Source: an uncultured bacterium (GTDB taxonomy: Bacteria > Cyanobacteriota > Vampirovibrionia > Gastranaerophilales > Gastranaerophilaceae). Taken from it: a stretch of 64,000 bases of DNA. This document shows, in pieces, positions 36,405 through 45,571 of the stretch (the stretch's first letter is position 1; each line of letters opens with the position of its first letter). The notes under the pieces were generated by a model. It worked only from the letters and a program-made list of their open reading frames with translations. It searched no databases and was not told the DNA's origin. A program made the translations under genes and the position numbers. The DNA lies in the NCBI GenBank assembly GCA_902794035.1, contig CADBFN010000003.1:111982-175981 (forward strand), given 5' to 3'.

Positions 36405-38249
36405 CTACTCAACCGTAACAGATTTCGCAAGGTTTCTCGGCTGATCAACATCTTTGCCCAAAAATTCAGCAATGTAATATGCAATTAACTGTAACGGGAC
36501 AATCGCAATAATCGGTGATAACATCTCTTCAACTTCAGGAACTCTTATTATATAATCAAACAAATCATCAAGTTTTTTGTCAGTTGAATTTGTTAATGCA
36601 ATCATTCTTGCATTTCTTGCTTTGGCTTCTTCGCTATTAGACAAAAGCTTTTCATAAACAGAACCTTTCATTAAAACAGACAAGACAGGCATTGTTTCAT
36701 CAAGCATAGCAATAGGTCCATGCTTTAATTCACCTGCAGGATAACCTGTAGCATTTATATAACTGATTTCTTTAAGTTTTAATGCTCCTTCTAATGCCGT
36801 CGGATAATTTACACCTCTTGCAATATAGATAAAATCTCTTGTTCCGGAATACTTCCTTGCACAAGTCTGAATGTGATCTTTATTTGCAAGAATTTGCTCT
36901 ATCTTTTGAGGGAGCAAAAGCATTTCAGATTTTAAATTCTTTATGGTTTCACTACTTGCCGAGCCTTTAATTTCAGCCATATACAGAGCCAGAAGATAAA
37001 AAGATGTAAGCTGAGCAATATATGATTTTGTAGCCGCAACCGAAACTTCAATACCTGCATTAACGGATAACAAACTATCTGCTTCTCTTGCCATAGCACT
37101 ATCAGGTCTGTTTGTAATAATTAAAATATGCGAACCTTTTGCTTTTGATTGCTTTATCGCCGTAAGAGTATCTGCGGTTTCACCTGACTGAGAAACACCA
37201 ATTACAAGAGTATGTGCATCCGTTACGGTTTTTCTGTAGATATATTCACTTGAAGCCTCAACATCAACAGGAATACCACACAAATCTTCAATTAAATATT
37301 TGCCTATCATTGCCGCATGCAATGATGTACCGCAGGCAATGACCTGTATTCTGTTCAAATTTTTAAGTGTCTCTTTTGTCAGTTTAACTTCGTTCAATTC
37401 AACAGGAGAATCAGATGTATGGAGTTTACCGACCAAAATATTTCTGATTACATCAGGTTGTTCATGAATTTCTTTAAGCATATAGTGCTTATAGCCCATT
37501 TTACTCAATGCAACAGGTTCCCAAGGTAATTGTTCAATTTTTGGATTAATTTCATTACCGTTTATATCCTGTATTTTTACCGAATCTTTTGTTAATGTAG
37601 CAATTTGGTTATCTGACAAATATATTGCTTTATTTGTATGTTTGATAAATGCAGGAATATCAGATGCGGCATAATAACCGTCACTGCCGATACCAATAAT
37701 CAAAGGTGCATTCCTTTTTGTAATTACGAGTTTATCAGGTTCATCATTATGCATAATTTCAAGAGCATAAGCACCTTCAATTTCTTTTGTAGCAAGCTCA
37801 ACCGCTTTTGTTAAATCTTTTACCTGACCATATTTCTGAGCGACAAGATGTGCTACAGTTTCGGTATCAGTTTGAGAACGAAAAACACAACCGTCTTTTT
37901 CAAGTTTTGCTTTTAATTCTTTATAATTTTCAATTATACCGTTATGAACAACAACAAGACTTCCGCAATTACATGTATGCGGATGAGCATTAACAGTCGT
38001 CGGTGCACCATGAGTAGCCCAGCGAATATGTCCGATACCTATTGTTGATTTTGATATTTCATAAGCATGAGAAGACAATTCTTCTCGGAGATTTTTCAAT
38101 TTGCCGACAGCTTTATAGACTTTTATTTCATCATCACATTTGACGGCAATACCTGACGAATCATATCCTCTGTACTCTAATTGTTCCAATCCGTCTAATA
38201 ATATATCCAAAACAGGGTTTGTCCCAACATATCCAACGATACCACACAT
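36405..38249 (-). CDS. glmS: Glutamine-fructose-6-phosphate aminotransferase (isomerising)
   Basis: 614 aa, typical length. It makes glucosamine-6-phosphate from fructose-6-phosphate and glutamine for cell-wall and lipopolysaccharide synthesis. The N-terminal nucleophile Cys2 in MCGIVGYVG belongs to the glutaminase domain. Two SIS sugar-isomerase domains follow (HYMLKEIHEQPDVIRNIL, VIGVSQSGETADTL). The C-terminus DQPRNLAKSVTVE is conserved. AAGGAGAG lies 9 nt before the ATG. The 86-bp gap upstream is too short for a glmS ribozyme. Confidence 0.97.
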   Translation of the reverse strand: MCGIVGYVGTNPVLDILLDGLEQLEYRGYDSSGIAVKCDDEIKVYKAVGKLKNLREELSSHAYEISKSTIGIGHIRWATHGAPTTVNAHPHTCNCGSLVVVHNGIIENYKELKAKLEKDGCVFRSQTDTETVAHLVAQKYGQVKDLTKAVELATKEIEGAYALEIMHNDEPDKLVITKRNAPLIIGIGSDGYYAASDIPAFIKHTNKAIYLSDNQIATLTKDSVKIQDINGNEINPKIEQLPWEPVALSKMGYKHYMLKEIHEQPDVIRNILVGKLHTSDSPVELNEVKLTKETLKNLNRIQVIACGTSLHAAMIGKYLIEDLCGIPVDVEASSEYIYRKTVTDAHTLVIGVSQSGETADTLTAIKQSKAKGSHILIITNRPDSAMAREADSLLSVNAGIEVSVAATKSYIAQLTSFYLLALYMAEIKGSASSETIKNLKSEMLLLPQKIEQILANKDHIQTCARKYSGTRDFIYIARGVNYPTALEGALKLKEISYINATGYPAGELKHGPIAMLDETMPVLSVLMKGSVYEKLLSNSEEAKARNARMIALTNSTDKKLDDLFDYIIRVPEVEEMLSPIIAIVPLQLIAYYIAEFLGKDVDQPRNLAKSVTVE

Positions 38250-38335
38250 AATATGTATCTCTCCTTAAAATAACTACATTATGTATAATACCATTAAAAT
38301 AGCAATAATATTATATTTTTATATAATTTTTACAT

Positions 38336-38680
38336 TTAGAAAGAACGACCATAAACACGCATTGGATAAGGCGGATAATAAGAATTGTGATCATTCCATC
38401 TGTTTCCGGTGTAATATCCCTGCTGATAAGATGGTCCATAATATTGGTTTAAGTATGGAGACGGATCAATTTGCGGGGTATAACCCGTTGGCATACCGAC
38501 AAAAGCACTTTTTATTTTTTCTAAAAGTCCTTTTTTTTCACTACAATATGTATCGCCACGGTTAATCCAATTTTCTTCTCCATAATCAGAAGAATTATAA
38601 CTTTCGCTATATGCAAAAGCAGTTATACCTGAAAAAAGAACAGAAAAAACAAAACTCATTATAATAATTTTCTTTAACAT
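38336..38680 (-). CDS. Small secreted Tyr/Pro-rich protein
   Basis: 114 aa from ATG 38680, preceded by AGAGG at 8 nt; a GTG nine bases upstream is in frame but lacks a ribosome binding site. A Sec signal peptide is clear (LKKIIIMSFVFSVLFSGITAFA, cleavage near AFA). The mature part is Tyr, Pro, Asn and Gly-rich (YYGPSYQQGYYTGNRW) and has one Cys. Such composition fits small envelope proteins. No family recognised. It precedes glmS on the same strand with an 86-bp gap. Confidence 0.65.
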   Translation of the reverse strand: MLKKIIIMSFVFSVLFSGITAFAYSESYNSSDYGEENWINRGDTYCSEKKGLLEKIKSAFVGMPTGYTPQIDPSPYLNQYYGPSYQQGYYTGNRWNDHNSYYPPYPMRVYGRSF

Positions 38681-38769
38681 ATTAAACACCTCTGTAATAA
38701 AAGAATTTTCTAAAAATAATAAACTTACATCAGACAGTAAGTTAATATATGGATTAATTTATTCCAAAA

Positions 38770-38778
38770 TGATATTAT
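38770..38778 (+). promoter_or_regulatory. Extended -10 promoter for the leaderless mannosidase gene
   Basis: TGa-TATTAT (38770-38778) then 6 nt and ATG 38785; no Shine-Dalgarno. Confidence 0.45.
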
Positions 38779-38784
38779 AAAATC

Positions 38785-40842
38785 ATGGCTGAAAATAATA
38801 AAAAACGGGTAATAGCATACCTGCATACACATTGGGACAGAGAGTGGTACAGAGAGTTTGAAGTCTTCAGATTAAGACTTTTGAGAGTTTTTGATAATGT
38901 TCTTGAATTGTTAGAAAAAGGAGAGATTCCTTCATTTTATTTTGACGGACAGGTTTCTGCGTTACTGGATTATCTGGAATTCCGTCCTGAAAAAGAAGAA
39001 CTTATACGGCAATTTATATCAGAGAAAAAACTTTTTATCGGACCTTTTTATACATTGGTTGATGAATTTCTGACTGACGGAATATGCTTCAGAAAAAATC
39101 TTGAAATAGGTATGAGTATTGCTCAGAAATTTGGCTGCACTGACTTTATAGGATATTTTGCCGACACTTTTGGACATAGTGAAAATGTGCCGAAAATATT
39201 AAAAGAATATGGTATAGACAAGGCAATGGTCTGGCGGGGAGCAGGAGATCTTCCATCGGAATTTATATTTAACGGTGTAAATACCGTAAATTTAATTCGC
39301 GGGTATTTTATGGATATTTTTTCATCTGATAAATCTTATCAGGAAAAAGCAGAATTTTTGAAATCAAATTTGGATAAAATTGCTGAGAAATCAGGCAACA
39401 TACTATTATTACCTATAGGAGCAGATCACCTTGATATTCCTAAGAACATCTCTGAGCAAATTAAAAATATCAATGAACTTTTAAGTGATTACGCTATTGA
39501 ATTATCATCACCTTTTGAATATTTTAATAACGTAAAATTTAAAGTTAAATATAATGAGGAATTGAGAGATAATTCAAAAACATTTATACTCCCGGGATGT
39601 TACAGTGCAAGAACTAAGCTGAAGCAATACAACACTGAATGCTCATATAAACTGGATTTAGCCAACAAATTACAATATGACTTTGGCAACGAATATACAA
39701 AACCTATCGAATACGCGTATAAACTGCTTTTGCAAAACCAGGCTCATGACAGCATTTGCGGATGTTCTACAGATGATGTGCATCAGGAAAATATCGTGCG
39801 ATATAAGAAAATCCTGCAAATTGCAAACACAATTATTGAAGAAATACGCTTCAGGCAGAAAGAGAATTTAATCGTAAGCTTCACAAATGCTGACAAATAC
39901 AGAATTTTAGAATACGAACAGGACAACAGAGATGATTCACTTCAAATTGTAAGCAAAAAAAATGGTTTTCCTGCCCACTTGCTATACGATACAAATAAAA
40001 TTCCAGTAACAGAAGACTATACAAATATTTATACGGCTTTAAAAGAAATCAATAACGACAATACGCCATCAGATTTGCATATAACAGATAATATTCTGGA
40101 AAATTCAAATATCAAAATTGAAGTAACAAACGGAGAAATTAATCTGTATGAAAGCAAAAACAAATACGAAAACTTTATTGAATTTGTGAGATTCAAAGAT
40201 CTCGGAGATACGTACAACTATGGACCTGACAAATCCGATACAGGAGAAACGGCCAAAATACGTTCGGCAAAAATTTTAACAAACGGTCCATTGTGTTGTG
40301 CTATTAAGATTGACACGTCATTTTTCTCCGTTGTAGTAAAACTTTATAAAAAATCACAATTACTTAATTTCTCCGTAAAATGGTCAAATCTCCATACAAA
40401 TATGCTATGGCAGGTAAGATTTAATTTAAAGAAGCAGATTAAAGAAACATGGTCAGAAGATATGAACTGTTTAATTAAAAGAAAATTCACACCCGACTAT
40501 AACATAAGAGAAAATCTGCCACAAAGAAAAGGGCTTGAAGCTAAATCAAACACAGCCCCAATGCAAAGATTTGTATGGTCAAACGGTTTTGGAGTTATTA
40601 CAAAAGGTTTAACGGAATATGAAATATTCCAAAACAGTTTATCTGTTACACTACTAAGAAGCACCGGAATAATCTCAAACCCTCAAAACCCTGCAAGAAC
40701 AACACCTGCTGGACCTCCTATTAAAGTCCCGGAAGCACAGCAAATTGGTGAAAATACCGCAGAATTTTCAATCGGATTCTTTAAAAAAGATAAATGGACA
40801 GATATGGTCGAAGAAGTATTTCCACAAACCATAATTTTATAA
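38785..40842 (+). CDS. GH38 alpha-mannosidase
   Basis: 685 aa; shorter than most GH38 enzymes (800-1000). It hydrolyses terminal alpha-mannose. The N-terminal catalytic domain has the metal-binding THWDREWY (His/Asp ligands) and the nucleophile region GYFADTFGHSENVP (catalytic Asp). A second conserved block is QAHDSICGCSTDDVHQEN. The C-terminal beta-domains are reduced. No signal peptide is seen, so a cytoplasmic enzyme is likely. A -10 hexamer ends 7 nt before the ATG. It may process host or self mannosides; the substrate is not readable. Confidence 0.9.
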   Translation: MAENNKKRVIAYLHTHWDREWYREFEVFRLRLLRVFDNVLELLEKGEIPSFYFDGQVSALLDYLEFRPEKEELIRQFISEKKLFIGPFYTLVDEFLTDGICFRKNLEIGMSIAQKFGCTDFIGYFADTFGHSENVPKILKEYGIDKAMVWRGAGDLPSEFIFNGVNTVNLIRGYFMDIFSSDKSYQEKAEFLKSNLDKIAEKSGNILLLPIGADHLDIPKNISEQIKNINELLSDYAIELSSPFEYFNNVKFKVKYNEELRDNSKTFILPGCYSARTKLKQYNTECSYKLDLANKLQYDFGNEYTKPIEYAYKLLLQNQAHDSICGCSTDDVHQENIVRYKKILQIANTIIEEIRFRQKENLIVSFTNADKYRILEYEQDNRDDSLQIVSKKNGFPAHLLYDTNKIPVTEDYTNIYTALKEINNDNTPSDLHITDNILENSNIKIEVTNGEINLYESKNKYENFIEFVRFKDLGDTYNYGPDKSDTGETAKIRSAKILTNGPLCCAIKIDTSFFSVVVKLYKKSQLLNFSVKWSNLHTNMLWQVRFNLKKQIKETWSEDMNCLIKRKFTPDYNIRENLPQRKGLEAKSNTAPMQRFVWSNGFGVITKGLTEYEIFQNSLSVTLLRSTGIISNPQNPARTTPAGPPIKVPEAQQIGENTAEFSIGFFKKDKWTDMVEEVFPQTIIL

Positions 40843-40928
40843 GCATAATAATCCAAATAAAATTTAGTATTGAAATTCTGTAAAAAGTGTAGTTTAATAT
40901 ACTTGTAGTCAGTTGCAGGTATCGTATT

Positions 40929-41888
40929 ATGTTGGAAATCACCAAAACGCAAGATGATGGAACATTAAAAACGCTTGATCTAAATGAGGCGGTTTCCGGT
41001 TCCTGGTTTAACTTAATAAATCCGACAAGAGAAGAAATTGAACAGGTTGCTCTTGTATTGGGACTTGAAGAAAATTTTATCAGCAACTCATTAGACGCCG
41101 ACGAGTTATCCCGTATGGAATTTGAAGACGGCAATTTGCTGGTCATCACGAATGTTCCAATAATGGATGATGAAGGAAACTTTGATACTTTGCCTTTAGG
41201 TTTGATTTTTACACCTGAAAGCATAATTACTGTATGTTCTAAAGAAAATAAAATTATAAGTTCTTTTAATGAAGATACGGCAAAATTCTTTGATACAAGA
41301 AAAAAAGCAAACTTCATGTTAAGCATCTTATTCAGGGCTGCAAAATTTTATTTAAGGTATTTGAACATTATCAACAAGCAAACTGAAAATATTGAAGATT
41401 CTCTGAGAAAAACAACTCATAACAAAGCTTTATTTCAATTAATGGAAATACAGAAATCATTAGTTTACTTTACAACGTCATTAAAAGACAATCAGCTTGT
41501 ATTGCAAAAGCTTTTGCGAATAGTAAATACCAATACTGCAAACCTACAGTCAATATTAAGATTCACAGAAGATGATATAGACATGCTTGAAGATGTAATT
41601 ATTGAAAATAAGCAGGCTTCTGAGATGGTTGAAATGCACCGGACAATTCTCGAAAGCATGATGGATTGCATGGCTTCAATAATCAATAATAACCTGAACC
41701 TCGTAATGAAATTTTTAGCATCAATTACAATCATTATGTCTATACCAACAATGATAGGCAGCTTTTGGGGTATGAACGTACCTATGCCGTTTGGCAACAA
41801 CAGTTTGGGATTTTTGTTTGTAATAATGATATCTATACTTGCAACTTGCATTGTTGCTATATTTTTCAGCCGTAAAGGTATGATGTAA
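40929..41888 (+). CDS. corA: CorA-family divalent metal (Mg) transporter
   Basis: 319 aa. A homopentameric inner-membrane channel-type Mg2+/Co2+ transporter. An N-terminal cytoplasmic alpha/beta domain (about 1-230) ends in a long helix. Two C-terminal TMs follow (NLVMKFLASITIIMSIPTMIG and GFLFVIMISILATCIVAIFF) with the GMN filter between them in FWGMNVPMPFG. AGGT lies upstream of the ATG. It follows the mannosidase but is separated by 86 bp with no terminator visible. Confidence 0.93.
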   Translation: MLEITKTQDDGTLKTLDLNEAVSGSWFNLINPTREEIEQVALVLGLEENFISNSLDADELSRMEFEDGNLLVITNVPIMDDEGNFDTLPLGLIFTPESIITVCSKENKIISSFNEDTAKFFDTRKKANFMLSILFRAAKFYLRYLNIINKQTENIEDSLRKTTHNKALFQLMEIQKSLVYFTTSLKDNQLVLQKLLRIVNTNTANLQSILRFTEDDIDMLEDVIIENKQASEMVEMHRTILESMMDCMASIINNNLNLVMKFLASITIIMSIPTMIGSFWGMNVPMPFGNNSLGFLFVIMISILATCIVAIFFSRKGMM

Positions 41889-42014
41889 ATTTTGTAGGAA
41901 ACACATTTTCATTGTAAATTTATATGTAGAATTTCTTAATCTTTTGTCAAAAAATATTTTGTTTTGATTTTAATTCTGATATAGTAGGTAAAAATAATTC
42001 CATAAAGGAAAATT

Positions 42015-42881
42015 ATGTTGAATACAATAAACAAGGTCAAAGAAGAAAAAAAGCAAAACAAGCTTTATGTGTCTTTACCTGAAGAAAAACTATCTCATAT
42101 CGAAATCCGTTTAAAAAATATTTTTGATAATGAACTAAAATCGGATAACTCCGTTATAGTCAGCTATAAGCCTGAAGTTATCAAACGTCTGACTAATTAC
42201 ATTACAGGCAAAATAAACAGACCGGCATCTGTAGGGATTGCAGGCGAAACAGCCAGTGGCAAATCAACAATTACACTTGATATAATTGACACAATTAATT
42301 CATTTGCCCAGGCTTACAAATTAGATAATGTAATTACAAGAGTAAATACAGACGACTATTATTATGATCGTTCAGAGATGGTCAAAGCCGCAGGGAGTTT
42401 TTCAGAATTTGCAAAACACTACGATCTTGATATACCTGACGCATTGGAACTCGAATTGATGCACACGCATATTAAAGAGTTACTTTCAGGCAGAGAAGTT
42501 TACCTCCCAAAATATGACATGTCAGGGACTGCAATAAGACATGACAATTGTACACTTGCAAAACCATCAAAAGTAATCATTTCTGAAGGATTATTTACAC
42601 TTACACCAAAAATCAAAGATGCCTTTGATTTTAAAATTTATGTAGATGTTAGACATCACATACAAAAAGAGAGATTTTATATAAGAGCAACTGAAAGACA
42701 TCTTGGGGATAGTGCCCATACAATATACAAAAACGCTTCACAAAAAGCAGAAATTTATATCAGACCTTGTAAAGAACATGCCGATATTGTTCTTTCCGGA
42801 GAAGCAGTCCGTACAAGATACAAAGCTTTCCTTAATAAAATTATTGCAATTATTGAAGAAGAATATTACGCAAAAGTTTAA
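42015..42881 (+). CDS. Uridine kinase / phosphoribulokinase-family P-loop kinase
   Basis: 288 aa. Walker A GETASGKST sits at about residue 76-84. The acceptor-site strand NTDDYYYDRSEM and LELMHTHIKELLSGREVYLPKYDMSG match uridine kinase, the family enzyme that phosphorylates uridine and cytidine. An N-terminal helical extension of about 70 residues is unusual for Udk (about 210 aa). Whether the substrate is a nucleoside or another sugar cannot be read. AAAGGA precedes the ATG, and TATAGT with an extended TG is at 41980-41985. It ends 13 bp from convergent der. Confidence 0.85.
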   Translation: MLNTINKVKEEKKQNKLYVSLPEEKLSHIEIRLKNIFDNELKSDNSVIVSYKPEVIKRLTNYITGKINRPASVGIAGETASGKSTITLDIIDTINSFAQAYKLDNVITRVNTDDYYYDRSEMVKAAGSFSEFAKHYDLDIPDALELELMHTHIKELLSGREVYLPKYDMSGTAIRHDNCTLAKPSKVIISEGLFTLTPKIKDAFDFKIYVDVRHHIQKERFYIRATERHLGDSAHTIYKNASQKAEIYIRPCKEHADIVLSGEAVRTRYKAFLNKIIAIIEEEYYAKV

Positions 42882-42894
42882 TTTACATAATATT

Positions 42895-44223
42895 TTATTT
42901 CTTTTCTTTTCGTTCTCTTGCGCTGAGCCTGATTGGGTTGCCAAAAAATCCAAAAGCCTCTCTTAGTTTGTTTTCAAGATATCGTTTGTAATTGTCTTTC
43001 AGCAATTCTTCATTATTTACAAAAAATACAAAGGTCGGAGGCTGAGATGTCACCTGAGTTGTATAATAGATTTTTAATCTCTTACCTTTAAAACTTGTAG
43101 GAGGGTTCAGAGCATAGGCTTCATTAATAACCTTATTCAAAAGTCCTGTAGAAATACGCTTGCAACCTTCCTGATAAACAGTAAGAGCTTCTTCAAAGAT
43201 CTGATTTAATCTTTGTTTTGTAACCGCACTAATAAAAATTTTAGGGGCATAACTTAAAAAAGGAATATCATTTTCAAGCTTTTCGCTAAATTTATTGATA
43301 GTATTTGCTTTTTTATCCTCTATTAAATCCCATTTGTTAATCGCAACAATTATCCCCTTGCCGGATTCGGTAATGATTGAAGAAATTCTTTTGTCCTGAT
43401 CAGAAATTCCTTCCTTCGCATCAATTACAAGCAATGCAACATCACAATCTCTGATGGAACGAATTGCTCTATCAACCGCAAATTTCTCAACACCATAATC
43501 CACTTTTGATTTTTTTCTTATTCCTGCTGTATCAACTATAGTAAAATCCGTTTCATTATACTTTATATGACTATCAATACTATCGCGCGTAGTACCTGAG
43601 ATATCAGACACTATAACTCTTTTTTTATCCAAAAGCGCATTTACTATTGAAGATTTACCTGCATTTGGGCGACCAACAATAGCTATTCTGATTCTGTTGT
43701 CATTTCCCTCATTATCCAATATTTCAAAATCTTCAGTTAAGATTTCCAATAAATCACCAACTCCGCCAGAGCCATGTAAAGCTGAAATCGCAATAGGCTC
43801 ACCAACTGACAAAGAGTAAAAATCACTTGTCATTGCCATTGATTCGGGATTATCACATTTATTTACTGCAAGATAAACAGGTTTTGAAGATCGACGTAAA
43901 ATATTTGCAATATCATAATCAACAGGATTTATACCATCTTTACCATCGACAATAAATATTATCTTATCTGCTTCCTCACAGGCAAGCTGCGCCTGAGAGA
44001 AAATTGAATTCATAATATCGTCATCATCACCGGGTATAATACCACCTGTATCAATAACAGTAAATATTTTGCCTTGCCAATCGACATCAAAGTATATTCT
44101 GTCGCGAGTCACGCCTGGAGCATCATCTACTATAGAATTTCTTGCTCCGACCAAACGATTAACAAATGTAGATTTACCTACATTTGGACGTCCGACTATT
44201 GCGACTACAGGTTTTCTGTTCAT
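42895..44223 (-). CDS. der: Ribosome biogenesis GTPase Der (EngA)
   Basis: 442 aa. Two tandem Era-like GTPase domains: GRPNVGKST with DTGG, then GRPNAGKSS with DTAG and NKWD. A C-terminal KH-like domain (about 350-440) follows. It acts in 50S subunit assembly. The start ATG 44223 has no Shine-Dalgarno. A TTTACA-17-TATTTT promoter places transcription at the ATG. It is divergent from the 85-aa gene at 44336. Confidence 0.96.
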   Translation of the reverse strand: MNRKPVVAIVGRPNVGKSTFVNRLVGARNSIVDDAPGVTRDRIYFDVDWQGKIFTVIDTGGIIPGDDDDIMNSIFSQAQLACEEADKIIFIVDGKDGINPVDYDIANILRRSSKPVYLAVNKCDNPESMAMTSDFYSLSVGEPIAISALHGSGGVGDLLEILTEDFEILDNEGNDNRIRIAIVGRPNAGKSSIVNALLDKKRVIVSDISGTTRDSIDSHIKYNETDFTIVDTAGIRKKSKVDYGVEKFAVDRAIRSIRDCDVALLVIDAKEGISDQDKRISSIITESGKGIIVAINKWDLIEDKKANTINKFSEKLENDIPFLSYAPKIFISAVTKQRLNQIFEEALTVYQEGCKRISTGLLNKVINEAYALNPPTSFKGKRLKIYYTTQVTSQPPTFVFFVNNEELLKDNYKRYLENKLREAFGFFGNPIRLSARERKEKK

Positions 44224-44229
44224 ACTTTG

Positions 44230-44258
44230 AAAATACCATGAACAATATCTTTTGTAAA
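44230..44258 (-). promoter_or_regulatory. Promoter for leaderless der
   Basis: On the minus strand TTTACA (44258-44253), 17 nt, then TATTTT (44235-44230) preceded by TGg, followed by 6 nt and ATG 44223. No Shine-Dalgarno lies between. This is the best-supported example of the leaderless layout in the window. Confidence 0.6.
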
Positions 44259-44335
44259 ATTTTAAATACAGTGATTTCTTGATTTTGTAAAATATTTTTA
44301 GTACATTTAATAAGTAAGCAGAAAAGGAGAAAGCT

Positions 44336-44593
44336 ATGGCTCAACAATATAATAATCCAAATGCACAAAATATAAAAAAGCGTTACTCTGTACTTGCTTT
44401 TATTAAAGGTTCAACAGCACCTTTGGTATTATATGTAAAAGAACCGCAACAACTATATGACCAGTTAGCAGATTTAATGCAATCTCAAAAAACAGTTCTT
44501 TTTGAACAAGATACCGAAGGCCCGATTAAAAAAGTTTGCTTTATGTCAAATCAACTTTCAGCAATAGCAATTCAAGAAGAACAGTATATGTAA
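44336..44593 (+). CDS. Hypothetical protein (85 aa)
   Basis: 85 aa, not recognised. The central part (KRYSVLAFIKGSTAPLVLYV, KEPQQLYDQLADLMQSQ, KTVLFEQDTEGPIKKVCFM) reads as a beta-alpha-beta mini-domain, with strands likely at 20-35, 53-62 and 66-83. AAGGAGA precedes the ATG. The yceD-like gene starts 15 bp after its stop, so it probably belongs to the yceD-rpmF-plsX-fabH transcript. No family evidence. Confidence 0.7.
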   Translation: MAQQYNNPNAQNIKKRYSVLAFIKGSTAPLVLYVKEPQQLYDQLADLMQSQKTVLFEQDTEGPIKKVCFMSNQLSAIAIQEEQYM

Positions 44594-44608
44594 AATAAGA
44601 CAAATATT

Positions 44609-45109
44609 ATGCACAAAATATTAACAATTGAGGATATTGAAAATTCAGAAAACAAAACAATCCACTGCATTTTCAATGAAAAAATAGAAGAAATAGATTG
44701 TCTGACTCCAATCAAAGCTGAGCTGGAGGTAAAGTCGCTTGGAGAATTTATTCAAATAAAAGGGCATGCACAAGGAATTGTTAATTTAGAATGCGACTTA
44801 TGTTTAGAAAAATTTGAGTACAAACTTGATTTTGATATAAATGAATTATATTCAAAAGGCAGTTTAATAAGTGAATATGACAACTCAAATAAAGAGTTTG
44901 AAATCAAAGACGGACAGTTTATAACAGACCTCAACGGGGAACAGGAAATTGATATTTATGACTTATTGTATCAATCTGTAATATTAAATTTCCCAAATAA
45001 AAAGGTTTGTGGTATTAATTGTAAAGGGAAAGAATATTTATCTCAGGAAGATAATTATGACCCGAGACTGGATGTCTTTAAAGACATCAAAATTAACCCA
45101 AAGAAGTAG
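44609..45109 (+). CDS. DUF177 / YceD-family protein
   Basis: 166 aa. The YceD (DUF177) family is commonly found upstream of rpmF, exactly as here, and is linked to ribosome and 23S rRNA processing. Two cysteine pairs (ECDLCLE about 68-75 and CGINCKG about 128-134) match the family's zinc-like pattern. The acidic stretch between is typical. There is no obvious ribosome binding site; coupling from the 15-nt gap is likely. Confidence 0.88.
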   Translation: MHKILTIEDIENSENKTIHCIFNEKIEEIDCLTPIKAELEVKSLGEFIQIKGHAQGIVNLECDLCLEKFEYKLDFDINELYSKGSLISEYDNSNKEFEIKDGQFITDLNGEQEIDIYDLLYQSVILNFPNKKVCGINCKGKEYLSQEDNYDPRLDVFKDIKINPKK

Positions 45110-45136
45110 ATAGTAGAAAATAAAAAGGAAAGAAAA

Positions 45137-45472
45137 ATGGCAGTACCAAAGAAAAGAACAGGTCATAGCGCTCAAGGATCAAGAAGAGCAAATTGGAAAG
45201 CTACAAAGCCTGAAACAACTAAATGCCCTAACTGTGGCGCAACAGTTTTAGCTCATACAGTATGTACAGAATGCGGTACATATAAAGGACAACCGGTTAA
45301 ATTAGCAGATAAGGCAGCCGCTGCTGCAGCTCCTAAAAAAGCTCCTAAAAAAGCATCTGCAAAAAAATCAACCAAAAAAGCTGAAACTAAAGTAGAAGAA
45401 ACTAAAGCCGAAGAAGTTAAAGAAGAAGAAACTAAGGCTGAAGAATCTGAAGCAGAAGAAAAAGCTGAATAA
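45137..45472 (+). CDS. rpmF: Large-subunit ribosomal protein bL32 with long charged C-terminal extension
   Basis: 111 aa; usual bL32 is about 57-60. Residues 1-60 are canonical: MAVPKKRTGHSAQGSRRANW, with zinc-binding CPNCG and CTECG. Residues about 58-111 are a low-complexity tail of Ala/Lys (KKAPKKASAKKSTKKA) then Glu-rich (EETKAEEVKEEETKAEE). AAGGAAAG precedes the ATG. The tail would extend from the ribosome surface; its role is unknown. A palindromic element follows before plsX. Confidence 0.95.
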   Translation: MAVPKKRTGHSAQGSRRANWKATKPETTKCPNCGATVLAHTVCTECGTYKGQPVKLADKAAAAAAPKKAPKKASAKKSTKKAETKVEETKAEEVKEEETKAEESEAEEKAE

Positions 45473-45478
45473 TATTGA

Positions 45479-45550
45479 CAAGTTCGGATGATAAATTATC
45501 ATCCTGAACTTGTTTCAGGGTAATAAAAATATTATTCTGAAACGAGTTCA
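45479..45550. repeat. Two mutually exclusive palindromes between rpmF and plsX
   Basis: Hairpin 1 (45479-45512) pairs CAAGTTC plus GATGATAA with TTATCATC plus GAACTTG. Hairpin 2 (45505-45550) pairs TGAACTTGTTTCAG with CTGAAACGAGTTCA, 12 of 14 positions perfect. They share GAACTTG at 45506-45512, so both cannot form at once. The form resembles interspersed palindromic elements built on a 'TGAACTTGTTTCAG' core. Other copies were not found in this window. Confidence 0.75.
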
Positions 45551-45571
45551 GATGGTATTGAAAGAGGGAGT

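Noticed and set aside
38250..38335. glmS ribozyme upstream of glmS
   Set aside because: Only 86 bp between genes and no catalytic core pattern seen.
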